Notes: generated by a model not told the origin, from the letters alone. Counted from the stretch's first letter, positions 46,359-55,017 are shown. The stretch: 64,000 nt of DNA from Streptomyces sp. Tu6071 (GCF_000213055.1 NZ_CM001165.1:5044945-5108944), one strand, 5' to 3'. A program made the numbers and translations.

Positions 46359-46389
46359 ATGTTTCGGCACGCCCGGCATCGTTGTCAAC
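46359..46389 (-). promoter_or_regulatory. Probable promoter of the peptide-M14 operon
   Basis: A perfect -35 TTGACA (46388-46383, minus strand), 18-bp spacer, and -10-like AAACAT (46364-46359). The -35 is inside the small palindrome GTTGTCAAC (46381-46389), which may also serve the divergent genes. Confidence 0.5.
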
Positions 46390-46430
46390 GGCGCTTGCGC
46401 ATAGGGCAGTTGGGGCGGAAGGGGAGTGTG

Positions 46431-47618
46431 GTGCGGGTGATGCGACGGCCGCGGGTGAAACCGGAGCACCGGGCCTACCGGACGGTGGACGGGAACGTCA
46501 GGATCGGCAGCGTCGTGCACGGCATCGGCTCCGAGATCGCCGACCCGGAGGGCTGGGTGTGGACCCTCGTCGAGGCGATGGACGGCACCCGGGACCCCGC
46601 GCGGCTCGTGGCCGAGGTGCTGCGCGGGCACCCCGGGGCGGGACTGACCGCCGCGGACCTCGCGGCGGCCGTGGACGACCTCACGGAAGCGGGCTTCGTG
46701 GAGGACGCGGGCGCCCCCGAGCCCGCCGCGCTCTCCGCCCCCGAACGCGAGCGCTACGGGCGCGGCATGACGCTCCAGCGCTGGATGGACCTCACCCCCC
46801 GCTCCAGCCCCTGGGAGCCACAACTCGCCCTGCGCGCGGGCCGCGTCCTGCTCGTCGGGGTCGGCGGTACGGGGGGTGCCGCCGCCCGCGACCTCGTGGC
46901 CTCGGGCGTGGGCCACCTGCACTGCGTGGAGCCGGACACCGTCGAGCTGTCCAACCTCAACCGGCAGACCCTCTACGGCGAGGCCGACATCGGCGCGCCC
47001 AAGCTCGACACCGCGCTGCGCGCACTGCGCGCCCTCAACCGGCACGTGGGGCTGAGCGGCGAGCGCCGAGAGGTGCGCGGCCCCGGCGACCTCGCGGACC
47101 TGCTCGCCGCCGCCCCGTACGACGCCCTCCTCCTCGCCGCCGACCGGCCCCCGGTCGTCCGCCGCTGGGCCAACGAGGTGTGCCTCGCGACGGGCACGCC
47201 GTGGGCGGAGGCGGGTTACCGGGGGCCGCTCGTGAGCGTCGGGGTCTTCCGGCCCGGTACGGGGGCGTGCTGGGTGTGCCTGCGGGACGCCGAGGCCGAG
47301 CGGCGCGAACTGCGCCTGCCCCCGGGCGCGGACGAGGAGACCGCCTCCCCGCGCATGGCGTGGAACCCGGTCAACGCCGTGACCGCCCAGCTCTCCGGGA
47401 GCCTCCTCGCGCACGCGGGACTCGCCCTGCTCAGCGGCGTCCCGCACCTCGACCCCGGCTCCCGCTTCGGCTTCAACCTCATGCGCCCGGGAGACAACCT
47501 CCTCGACCGCGCCTCCCGCCGCCCGGACTGCCCCGCGTGCGGAAAGACGGCGGGGGACGGGGCGGAGGAGCCGGAGGGAGAGGCGGGGGCGGCGGCGTTA
47601 CGGGAGCCGGGCCGGTGA
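46431..47618 (+). CDS. ThiF/E1-like adenylating enzyme with peptide-binding N-terminus
   Basis: A 395-residue enzyme. Residues about 8-95 resemble the leader-binding (RRE/PqqD-like) half of ocin-ThiF or MccB proteins. The E1 fold follows: nucleotide loop GVGGTGGAAA (143-152), VELSNLNRQTLYGEADIG with Arg178, Lys191, and a zinc site C280/C283 with C367/C370 (CWVC, CPAC). Such enzymes adenylate a peptide C-terminus. Leu390 is encoded by TTA, so translation should need the bldA tRNA. GGAAGGGGAG supports a start at GTG 46431; ATG 46440 is an alternative. The stop overlaps the M50 gene by 4 bp. Confidence 0.85.
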   Translation: MRVMRRPRVKPEHRAYRTVDGNVRIGSVVHGIGSEIADPEGWVWTLVEAMDGTRDPARLVAEVLRGHPGAGLTAADLAAAVDDLTEAGFVEDAGAPEPAALSAPERERYGRGMTLQRWMDLTPRSSPWEPQLALRAGRVLLVGVGGTGGAAARDLVASGVGHLHCVEPDTVELSNLNRQTLYGEADIGAPKLDTALRALRALNRHVGLSGERREVRGPGDLADLLAAAPYDALLLAADRPPVVRRWANEVCLATGTPWAEAGYRGPLVSVGVFRPGTGACWVCLRDAEAERRELRLPPGADEETASPRMAWNPVNAVTAQLSGSLLAHAGLALLSGVPHLDPGSRFGFNLMRPGDNLLDRASRRPDCPACGKTAGDGAEEPEGEAGAAALREPGR

Positions 47619-48847
47619 CGGAGGCGCTGCGGGACGAGGTGCCGGTGCCCCCTCCCGGTACCCGGGTGGGCCTGCGCGACCTCGCCGTGCGGGAGGACCG
47701 CGAGGGCGAGTGGATCGTGGGCCGCATGGCGACCCGTACCTTCGTCGCGATGCCGGGCGAGGGCGTCCGCGCTCTCGCGCTGCTGCGCGCGGGCGCGCCC
47801 GTGGACGAGGCCGCGCGCATCCTGCGCGAGGAGACCGGCGAGGACTTCGACGTCGCCGACTTCGTCACGGACCTCGCCGCGCTCGGGTTCGTCGCGCGCG
47901 TCGGCGAGCGCGAGCTGCCGGACGCCGGGGCGCCGCGCGCGAGCCTGCCGTGGCTGCGCCCCGCGCACGTCCGCCTCGCGCTCCACCCGGCGCTCCCCGT
48001 CCTGGTCGGCGTGCTGCTCGCGGCGGCGCTCGTCGTCCTCGTCCGGCGGCCCGAACTGCTGCCCGGCTACCGCGACCTGCTGTGGAGCCCGCACGGCAGC
48101 GTGGTCCTGCTCACCGGGGCCGCCGCCGGGTGGGCGCTGCTGTTCGCGCACGAGCTGGCCCACCTCGTCACGGCCCGCGCGGCCGGGGTGCCCGGCCACG
48201 TACGGCTCGGTACGCGACTTCAGTTCCTCGTCATGCAGACCGACATCAGCGGCATCGAACTCGCCCCGCGCCGCCACCGCCTGACCGCCTACCTCGCGGG
48301 CATCGCCCTCAACCTCTCCTGCGCCTCGGCGCTGCTCCTCGCACGCGCGACGACCGCGCCCGGCTCGGCGCCGCACCGCTTCCTGGCGGCGGCGCTGCTC
48401 CTCGCGCTGCTGCCGCTCCCGTTCCAGCTCATGGTCTTCACACGCACGGACGTGTACTTCGTCCTCCAGGACCTGACCGGCTGCCGGAACCTCTACGGGG
48501 ACGGGCTCGCCCACGCCCGCCACGTCCTGCGCCGCCTGCGGCCCGGCGGGGACCGCCGCCCGGGGCCGAGCGCGCGACTGCCCGCGCGCGAGCGCCGCGC
48601 GGTGCGCGTCTACAGCGTCGTCCTCGTCCTCGGCACGGCCCTCTGCCTGTGCTTCCTGGCCGCGGTCACGCTCCCCGCCGACCTCACGCTCCTCGCCCAC
48701 GCGGCACGCGACCTGGTCCGGGGCGGCGGCGCCGCGCGGATCGCGGACGCGGCGCTCGTGCTGACGGTGCTGGGCGGGATCAACGTGCTGTGGGCGGTGA
48801 CGTGGTGGCGTGGCCGCCGGGCAAGGCGCCGCGACCGCGCACGGTGA
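47615..48847 (+). CDS. M50-type membrane zinc metalloprotease with PqqD-like N-terminus
   Basis: A 410-residue protein. Residues 12-98 form a PqqD-like domain (GRMATRTFVAMPGEGVRALA ... FVTDLAALGFVARVG). Then come about six TM helices with zinc motif HELAH (H179, E180, H183) and the distal RTDVYFVLQD (D279), as in YydH-type site-2 proteases. It would cleave the modified peptide in the membrane, perhaps during export. GTG 47615 overlaps the E1 stop (GTGA). The last codons run into a tandem repeat. Confidence 0.85.
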   Translation: MTEALRDEVPVPPPGTRVGLRDLAVREDREGEWIVGRMATRTFVAMPGEGVRALALLRAGAPVDEAARILREETGEDFDVADFVTDLAALGFVARVGERELPDAGAPRASLPWLRPAHVRLALHPALPVLVGVLLAAALVVLVRRPELLPGYRDLLWSPHGSVVLLTGAAAGWALLFAHELAHLVTARAAGVPGHVRLGTRLQFLVMQTDISGIELAPRRHRLTAYLAGIALNLSCASALLLARATTAPGSAPHRFLAAALLLALLPLPFQLMVFTRTDVYFVLQDLTGCRNLYGDGLAHARHVLRRLRPGGDRRPGPSARLPARERRAVRVYSVVLVLGTALCLCFLAAVTLPADLTLLAHAARDLVRGGGAARIADAALVLTVLGGINVLWAVTWWRGRRARRRDRAR

Positions 48848-48935
48848 CGCGAAGGGGCACGGTGATGCGACCGGGCGCGGTGATGCGAACGGGTACGGGC
48901 GCGGTGACGCGACCGCGTGCGGTGACGGGACTTGG
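48839..48935 (+). repeat. 18-bp imperfect tandem repeat after the M50 gene
   Basis: Units starting 48839, 48857, 48875 (24 bp), 48899 and 48917; core GCGGTGAYGCGAmcgg. It begins within the last codons of the M50 gene. Confidence 0.7.
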
Positions 48936-49398
48936 TACGGGCAGGGGAACGCAGGGCTGACGGGACGACCCCGGGGGCCGGGACGGGCGCTCCGGGCGCG
49001 GGGTTCCGGGGGCTGGGTCCGGGGGGCTGGGCCCGGCGCGGCGAGGCGTGTCCTGGCGGAGCGGGTGGGTCGAGCGCGGTTGGCCGTTATGCCCCATGGG
49101 GGCGGGCCCCGTCCCGGGCGGCGCTCAGGACGGCCGGCGACGTTCGGTGAGCCCGGTCGCGCGTGACGGCCCCGCGCGCGCCGGGCCCAGCACGCCCGGT
49201 GTCCCGAACCGACCCCGGCGCGCCCGGTCCCGTACCCCCGGTCCGCCGCGCCGGGGTCGGTCCGCCGCGCCGGGCCCGGTGTGCCCGTTCCGGCGGCCGA
49301 CCGCCTTCGGTGCGGCACGCCCCCTCCACCGTGGCAGCGACCTCAAGCCTCCTCGGCGGCCTCCCGCCCCCTCGGCGCCCCCCCCGCACACCGGAAGC
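48936..49398. other. Gene-free GC-rich region before the convergent phosphatase
   Basis: No gene with support. A 14-bp inverted repeat, CCGACCCCGGCGCG (49209-49222) with 49247-49260, may terminate transcription. A CGACGTTCGGTGA segment at 49138-49150 weakly recalls the dispersed repeat. Confidence 0.6.
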
Positions 49399-50196
49399 TC
49401 AGTACCCCCGGTCCGCCCCCGGCAGCCCCGCCGTGTCCAGGAGGTACGCCGTCATCGGCTCGTAGAAGCGCGGGTCGGTCACGTGGTCGTCGAGGGGGAC
49501 CGTGACCCGCATCGTGCCTTCCAGCTCGCCGATGAAGAGCGCCGGGTCGTTGCAGTCCGCGTAGCCGATCGAGTCGATCCCGCGCTGGCCCGCGCGGCCC
49601 GCCCAGCCGTGGTCGGCGACGACGAGGTCGGGGAGGGGCTCGCCGCCGCGCTCCAGGCCGTCGAGGATCGCGTCCATCGGGGCGGGGGAGTGGGTGTGCC
49701 ACAGGCTCGCTCCGGCCTCGTACACCGCGACGTCCGCGAACTGCACGACGAAGCCGTCGTCCGCGCGCAGGCCGTCCGGGATGCGGACGACGTCGCAGCC
49801 CGCCTCGCGCAGCGCCTGCGCGGTGCGGCGGTGCAGGTCGAGGAGGGCGCCGGGGTGCCCGGTCGCGACAAGGACGCGTGCGCCGGCCTCGGCGGCCTCG
49901 CGCAGCCGGGCCGCCATGCGGTCCAGGCCCGCGAGGGTCAGGTCGGGGTCGATCGTGTCCTGGCCCTGGCGGTGCTCGGGATCGTCGTTCACGCCGCAGC
50001 GCTCCGCCATTACGGCGAGGACGTCCTGCTCGTCGGTCCAGCGGTCGCCCAGCTCCAGGCCGAGCCACCAGTTGCGCTTGCCGTTGGCGAGGTGGCGGTA
50101 GTGGGCGAGGTTGTTCTCGCGGGGCGTGGCGACGTCCCCGCTGATACGGGTCTCTACGAGGTGCTGGCGCAGGGCGGCGCGGCTCGGTATGGGCAT
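49399..50196 (-). CDS. Actinobacterial phosphatase-family protein
   Basis: A 265-residue protein of the actinobacterial Phosphatase family. Readable stretches: SGDVATPRENNLAHYRHLAN, NWWLGLELGDRW, VLVATGHPGALLDLHRRTA, DLVVADHGWAGRAGQRGID and CNDPALFIGELEGTM. Acidic and His residues in these would bind metal; substrate unknown. ATG 50196 is 7 nt after CAGAAT and is where homologs I recall begin; ATG 50205 would be 3 codons longer. Divergent from the GH39 gene. Confidence 0.78.
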   Translation of the reverse strand: MPIPSRAALRQHLVETRISGDVATPRENNLAHYRHLANGKRNWWLGLELGDRWTDEQDVLAVMAERCGVNDDPEHRQGQDTIDPDLTLAGLDRMAARLREAAEAGARVLVATGHPGALLDLHRRTAQALREAGCDVVRIPDGLRADDGFVVQFADVAVYEAGASLWHTHSPAPMDAILDGLERGGEPLPDLVVADHGWAGRAGQRGIDSIGYADCNDPALFIGELEGTMRVTVPLDDHVTDPRFYEPMTAYLLDTAGLPGADRGY

Positions 50197-50272
50197 GGGC
50201 CCCATTCTGCCGTGACCGCCGGTCCTCGGCCGGAGTACGGGTCGCGGCCCCCGCGATCCGGGCGTGACCGGG

Positions 50273-50329
50273 CCTCGATCCGACCTCGATCCGAGGGCTT
50301 GGTTTATGTCTATCATTTTGATTTAATGA
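50273..50329 (+). promoter_or_regulatory. GH39 promoter region with candidate ROK site
   Basis: An AT-rich island. Tandem CCTCGATCCGA (50273-50294) is followed by TTGGTT (50299-50304) and, 17 bp on, TTTAAT (50322-50327); TATCAT (50311-50316) is another -10. TTTGATTTAATGA (50317-50329) shares GATTTRA with sites before the ROK and ABC genes. Confidence 0.45.
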
Positions 50330-50372
50330 ACCCCGCCGGGCCCTCAGCGGGCACCACGAGGGAAGGGACACC

Positions 50373-51959
50373 ATGCCGGGCGACATCTCCGTCAGCGGTC
50401 ACGCGAGCGCCGCCGCGACTCCGCTGCCCCACTACTGGAGCCGTGTCGTCGGTGCGGGACGTGCCAACGAGGGGCTGCGGGCCGACTGGCAGCGCCAGCT
50501 CACCGAGGCCAAGCGCGAGGCGGGGTTCGAGTACATCCGCTTCCACGGGCTCTTCCACGACGACATGTTCGTCTACACGGAGCGCGAGGACGGCACGCCC
50601 GTCTACAACTTCCAGTACGTGGACGCGCTCTTCGACTTCCTCCTCGACCTCGGCGTCCGCCCCTTCGTGGAGTTCGGCTTCAGCCCGAGCGCCCTCGCCC
50701 GCGAGACGAACACCGTCTTCTGGTGGCGCGCCAACGGCGCCCCGCCGGTCGACCAGGGCAAGTGGGGCGAGCTGATCACGCGCGTCACGGAGCACTGGAT
50801 CGCCCGCTACGGCGCCGAAGAGGTCCGCACCTGGTACTTCGAGGTGTGGAACGAGGCCAACCTCTGGGGCTTCTTCCACGGCACCCGCTCCGAGTACTTC
50901 GAGCTGTACCGGACGACGGCCCGCGCCGTGAAGGCCGTGGACCCCGCGCTGCGCGTCGGCGGCCCCGCGACCTCGAACTTCGTCCCCGACGCCCGCTTCG
51001 ACGGCGAGAGCGAGAACGTCGACGCGCGCGTCGTCGTGGGCGACGAGGACATCGACACCTACGACTGGCGCCCGGTCTGGTTCGACTCCTTCCTCGCCTA
51101 CTGCGCCGAGGAGGGCCTGCCCGTCGACTTCGTCTCGACCCACCCGTACCCCACGGACTGGGCGCTCGACGAGCACGGCCAGGGCCAGAAGCTCACCCGC
51201 GGCAAGGACGCGACCCCGGTCGACCTCGCCCTCCTGCGCGACCTCGTCGCCAAGAGCGCGTACCCGGACGCCGAGATCCACCTCACCGAGTGGTCCTCGT
51301 CCTCCTCGCCGCGCGACCACACGCACGACACGCTCCCGGCCGCGACCTACGTGACCCGCTCGATCCTCCATTCGCTGGACACCGTCCACTCCCTCTCGTA
51401 CTGGACGTTCACGGACGTCTTCGAGGAGGGCGGCGCGGGCGACGAGCTGTTCCACGGCGGCTTCGGCATGATCACGCTGCCCGGCATCCCCAAGCCGACC
51501 TTCCACGCCTACCGCATGCTCCACCGCCTCGGCGACGAGCTGCTCGGCAGCGGCGAGGACCACGTCCTCACCCGCGAGGCCGCGAGCGGCAGGCTCACCG
51601 CGCTCGCCTACCACTACCCGGTGGAGGAACCGCGCTCGGTCCCCGCCTCCTTCGACAGCCGCGACCTCGCCGAGGCCACCGAGGCGAAGGGCACGCCGCG
51701 CACCCTCGCGGTCGAGCTGGAGGGCGTGGCGCCCGGCGCCCCCTTCCAGGTCGAGATCCTCGACAGCGCGCACGGCAACGCCATCGGCGCCTGGCGCGCC
51801 CTCGGCTCCCCCGAGGCCCCGACACGCGAGCAACTCGCCCACATCGACCGCCTCGCGCGCGCCACCGACGTGCGCACGGTGCGGGCCGGCGCGGACGGCG
51901 TGCTGCGGTACGAGGTCACACTCGCCCCCTGGTCGCTGGCGCTGGTCCAGCAGCTCTGA
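50373..51959 (+). CDS. GH39 family glycosidase (beta-xylosidase-like)
   Basis: A 528-residue TIM-barrel glycosidase. Acid/base E161 in FEVWNEANLW and nucleophile E306 in IHLTEWSSS fit GH39 of clan GH-A; a C-terminal beta-sandwich follows from about 420. GH39 enzymes cleave beta-xylosides or alpha-L-iduronides. There is no signal peptide, so it acts on imported oligosaccharides. GGAAGGGA lies 5 nt before ATG 50373. Nearby ROK repressor, ManD-type dehydratase, ABC importer and uronate-dehydrogenase-like SDR point to a substrate containing a sugar acid. Confidence 0.9.
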   Translation: MPGDISVSGHASAAATPLPHYWSRVVGAGRANEGLRADWQRQLTEAKREAGFEYIRFHGLFHDDMFVYTEREDGTPVYNFQYVDALFDFLLDLGVRPFVEFGFSPSALARETNTVFWWRANGAPPVDQGKWGELITRVTEHWIARYGAEEVRTWYFEVWNEANLWGFFHGTRSEYFELYRTTARAVKAVDPALRVGGPATSNFVPDARFDGESENVDARVVVGDEDIDTYDWRPVWFDSFLAYCAEEGLPVDFVSTHPYPTDWALDEHGQGQKLTRGKDATPVDLALLRDLVAKSAYPDAEIHLTEWSSSSSPRDHTHDTLPAATYVTRSILHSLDTVHSLSYWTFTDVFEEGGAGDELFHGGFGMITLPGIPKPTFHAYRMLHRLGDELLGSGEDHVLTREAASGRLTALAYHYPVEEPRSVPASFDSRDLAEATEAKGTPRTLAVELEGVAPGAPFQVEILDSAHGNAIGAWRALGSPEAPTREQLAHIDRLARATDVRTVRAGADGVLRYEVTLAPWSLALVQQL

Positions 51960-52052
51960 GCGGGGGCCCACAGACTGGCGCGGGGGTGGTGGTACGTAAC
52001 GGGACGGCGGCACCGGCTCGTGACGCCACCCCCGCGCCGCGGTGTTTGCCGC

Positions 52053-52081
52053 CGGGCGGTGCTTGAGCCGAGCACCGCCCG
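52053..52081 (+). terminator. Terminator after the GH39 gene
   Basis: CGGGCGGTGCT pairs with AGCACCGCCCG around a 7-nt loop. A longer-range pair (51977-51989 with 52026-52038) lies just before it. Confidence 0.7.
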
Positions 52082-52087
52082 AGCCGG

Positions 52088-52107
52088 TAGCATTTCTTCA
52101 AATCGAC
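52088..52107 (+). promoter_or_regulatory. ROK gene promoter with autoregulatory motif
   Basis: -10 TAGCAT (52088-52093) followed by TCAAATCGAC (52098-52107), whose complement GTCGATTTGA matches the site at the ABC promoter. It covers the likely transcription start. Confidence 0.5.
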
Positions 52108-52196
52108 GCACTGGAGGGGCGGGACACACCCCCTCAGGGTCCGGCGCCCGCGCCGCTCCCCTCCGGGGCCGGTAACCGTCCAGGAGAGACCCGAGC

Positions 52197-53408
52197 GTGA
52201 CGACAAAAAGGGCGAGTGCCACGAAGACGTCGATCCGGCGCGGGACCAATCTGCCCCGCATGGGGGACTTCAACGAGTCCGTCGTGCTCGACGCGATCCG
52301 CCGCCACAAGGCCGGGCTCAGCCGCGTCGAACTCGCCGAGGCCACGGGCCTGTCGGCGCAGACCGTCTCCAACATCACCCGCCGTCTGCTCGACCAGGGC
52401 GTCGCCCGCGAGTCGGGCAAGCAGTCCACGGGCAGCGGCAAGCCGCGCACCCTGCTGCAGGTCACGCCCGGGGCGCGGTACGCGATCGGGGTGCACCTCG
52501 ACCCGGCCGTCATCACGTACGTCCTGCTCGACCTCCTCGGCACCGTCGTCGCCCGGCGCAGCGAGCCGACCCCGCGCGGCGTGCACACCGAGGCGCTGCT
52601 CGCCGGGATGGCCGCCTCGGTCGGCGCGCTCATCGAGGACTCGGGCGTCGACCAGGAACGCGTGCTCGGGCTCGGCATCGCGGCGCCGGGGCCCGTCGAC
52701 CCGGTCGCCGGGCTCGTCATCGATCCGCCCGAACTCCCGGGCTGGGGCAGCGTTCCGCTGCGCGAGCGCCTGGAGGCCGACACCGGTTTCCCCGCGCTGC
52801 TCGACAAGGACGTCGTCGCCGCCGCCGTCGCGGAGCGCTGGTCCGGCGCGGCGACCGACAGCCGCAACTTCCTCTTCTTCTACCTCGGTACGGGCTCGGG
52901 CATGGGCCTCGTCGTGGACGACACCGTCCTGCGCGGTTCCTCCGGGAACGTCGGCGAGGTGGGCGGCCTCGGCGCGGCCTGCTCCAGCCGGGCGCTCGTC
53001 GAGGAGGCCATCGAACTGGGCGCGCTCGGCCACGAGTTCACGCCGACCGACCCGCAGGACGCGCAGCGGAGCCTGGAGCACCTGGCGCGCATCGCCGCCG
53101 AGGGGGAGCCGCGCGCGGCCGGGATCATCGACCGCTGGGGCGTACGGATCGGACGCGGGGTCACGGCCGCGGCGACGCTCCTCGACTCGGACACGATCGT
53201 CTTCGGCGGCCCCCTCTGGCCGTTGCTCGCCCCGCGACTGCTGCCGCTCATCGAGCCGATGGTCGCCGAGTCGCCCTTCGTGAAGCCGGTCCACGCGACG
53301 ACCGTGACGACGACGGCGATAGGGGAGGACGTGGCGGCGGTGGGGGCGGCGTGCCTGGTCCTGGACCGTACGCTGTCGGCGCAGCCGAGGTCGCTGCTGC
53401 TGGCCTGA
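52197..53408 (+). CDS. ROK-family transcriptional regulator
   Basis: A 403-residue ROK repressor. N-terminal winged helix (residues about 24-85): LDAIRRHKAGLSRVELAEAT and SAQTVSNITRRLLDQGVA. The sugar-kinase-like domain has LGLGIAAPGPVDP, FFYLGTGSGMGLVV and GNVGEVGGLG; the usual zinc Cys cluster is reduced to one Cys (AACSS), so ligand rather than kinase function is expected. It probably senses a sugar or sugar acid and controls the surrounding genes. GTG 52197 has AGGAGAG 9 nt upstream. Convergent with the ManD gene. Confidence 0.92.
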   Translation: MTTKRASATKTSIRRGTNLPRMGDFNESVVLDAIRRHKAGLSRVELAEATGLSAQTVSNITRRLLDQGVARESGKQSTGSGKPRTLLQVTPGARYAIGVHLDPAVITYVLLDLLGTVVARRSEPTPRGVHTEALLAGMAASVGALIEDSGVDQERVLGLGIAAPGPVDPVAGLVIDPPELPGWGSVPLRERLEADTGFPALLDKDVVAAAVAERWSGAATDSRNFLFFYLGTGSGMGLVVDDTVLRGSSGNVGEVGGLGAACSSRALVEEAIELGALGHEFTPTDPQDAQRSLEHLARIAAEGEPRAAGIIDRWGVRIGRGVTAAATLLDSDTIVFGGPLWPLLAPRLLPLIEPMVAESPFVKPVHATTVTTTAIGEDVAAVGAACLVLDRTLSAQPRSLLLA

Positions 53409-53517
53409 CCGGCCGTGCGGCTTCCGGGACTCCACCCCCATCGCCGGGGGGACTTCACGCAGGCCGTGCCGAGGCCCGGCAGGCGACCGTCGCCCACCGG
53501 GCCCCGTGCCGTCCCCG

Positions 53518-54846
53518 CTACGGCCGCTGCACGCTCCCGTCCCCGTTCCTCAGCAGCGCCCAGCGGTCGTGGCGCAGGGGCTCCGGGACCGGGTACTTCC
53601 GGGCCGCCGCCTCGTCGAAGTCGACGCCCAGGCCCGGAAGACCGGTGCCGTGGAAGCGCCCGCGCTCGGGGACCGGGGTGCCGGGGAAGACCTCGCGCGT
53701 CGCCTCCCTGAAGGTCGCCGCCTCCTGCACGCCGAAGGCCGGGGAGCTGAGGTCGAGGCCCAGGTTCGCCGCCATGCCGACCGGGCTCACGTCGCCGGGG
53801 CCGTGCGGGGCGGTGCGGGCGCCGAAGAGCTCGACCGCCGCGACGAGCTTGCGGGTCGGGGTGAGGCCGCCCAGGGTGGGGATGCGGATACGGGCGAAGT
53901 CGATGACCTGCCGCTGCAGGAGCGGCAGGTACATCATCACGTCGTGGTACAGCTCGCCGACCGCGAGCGGCACCGAGCCGGCCGCCCGGAGCTGGTCGAA
54001 GTGGGCCGCGTCCTCGGGCGCGAGCGCGTCCTCCAGGAAGAAGAGCCGCGCGTCCTCGACCTCGTGGACCAGCTCGCGGGCCTGCGAGGGGGTCAGCCGC
54101 TCGTGCGCGTCGTGCAGCAGCTCGACGCCCGTCCCGACCCGCTCGCGGATCTCGCGCAGCACCGGGGGCACGTGCCGCAGGTAGGCGAGGGAGTCCCAGC
54201 TCCCGGCGCGCAGTTCGCGGCGGCGGGCCTCGGCGGCGTCGCGCGGCGCGGTCCCGTACGTGTCCGTGCCGGGCACGGAGACCTGCACGCGGACGTGCCG
54301 GTAGCCGCGTTCGTGCGCGGCGAGGACCTTCTCGGCGATCTCCCCGGCGTCGTCCCCGTCCACGTGCGTATAGGCGTCGGCGGCCTCGCGCGCGCGCCCG
54401 CCGAGGAGCTGGTGCAGCGGGAGGCCCGCGACCTTGCCCTTGATGTCCCACAGCGCGACGTCGACGCCCGCGAGCGCGTTCTGGCCGATCGAGCCGCCGC
54501 GCCAGTAGCCGCTGTTGAAGAGGAGGCGGTGCAGGTCCTCGATGTCGGCGGGGTCGCGGCCCAGGAGCATCGGCGCGTAGTAGTCGTCGACGACGGAGCG
54601 GATCGCGAGGGTGCGCTGCGGGTCGGAGGCGCAGCCGAGCCCGTAGAGGCCCGGCTGGTTGGTCTCGACGCGCACGATGACGTACGGGCAGCCCTGCGGC
54701 GCGGTGAGGAAGGTGCGCACCGCCGTGATGCGCAGGTGCTCGGAGTCGTCGGCGGGGGCGCTCCACGGGGCCGGGGCGAGAATCTCGGCGGGGATCTCGG
54801 CGGAGGCGTCGGCGGAGGCGGAGTCGGAGTGGGCGGACGAAGCCAT
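53518..54846 (-). CDS. Enolase-superfamily sugar-acid dehydratase, ManD/RspA type
   Basis: A 442-residue enolase-superfamily member. Metal ligands D246, E272 and E298 have the same 26/26 spacing as D210, E236, E262 of ManD; H248, R183 and Y197 correspond to its catalytic H212, R147 and Y159 region, and APHGPGDVSP holds the second His. ManD enzymes dehydrate D-mannonate or D-gluconate to 2-keto-3-deoxygluconate, many with low activity. An Ala/Ser/Asp-rich start of about 30 residues is extra. ATG 54846 follows GGAGGG. Divergent from the ABC operon. Confidence 0.88.
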   Translation of the reverse strand: MASSAHSDSASADASAEIPAEILAPAPWSAPADDSEHLRITAVRTFLTAPQGCPYVIVRVETNQPGLYGLGCASDPQRTLAIRSVVDDYYAPMLLGRDPADIEDLHRLLFNSGYWRGGSIGQNALAGVDVALWDIKGKVAGLPLHQLLGGRAREAADAYTHVDGDDAGEIAEKVLAAHERGYRHVRVQVSVPGTDTYGTAPRDAAEARRRELRAGSWDSLAYLRHVPPVLREIRERVGTGVELLHDAHERLTPSQARELVHEVEDARLFFLEDALAPEDAAHFDQLRAAGSVPLAVGELYHDVMMYLPLLQRQVIDFARIRIPTLGGLTPTRKLVAAVELFGARTAPHGPGDVSPVGMAANLGLDLSSPAFGVQEAATFREATREVFPGTPVPERGRFHGTGLPGLGVDFDEAAARKYPVPEPLRHDRWALLRNGDGSVQRP

Positions 54847-54921
54847 GGAAGCCCTCCGGGAAGGCTGTGTCGGTTCGGTGGCGGAAGGTTTTTCCGCTGT
54901 TTTTCCGTGCGGTTACGACTG

Positions 54922-54951
54922 TTGACACCGTACATCAAGTCGATTTAGATT
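54922..54951 (+). promoter_or_regulatory. ABC importer promoter with ROK-like site over the -10
   Basis: -35 TTGACA (54922-54927), 18-bp spacer, -10 TAGATT (54946-54951). GTCGATTTAGA (54939-54949) overlaps the -10 and shares GTCGATTT with the complement of the ROK gene site. Confidence 0.65.
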
Positions 54952-55017
54952 CCAGGAGCTGCTTCGAGAGAAGCCGATGGGGCTGAACGGACAGCTCTGA
55001 AGAAAGGCGCTGGGAAC

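Noticed and set aside
50197..50372. Recent horizontal insertion marked by the AT-rich island
   Set aside because: The AT-rich stretch is short and fits a promoter region; no mobile-element ends or flanking repeats were seen.
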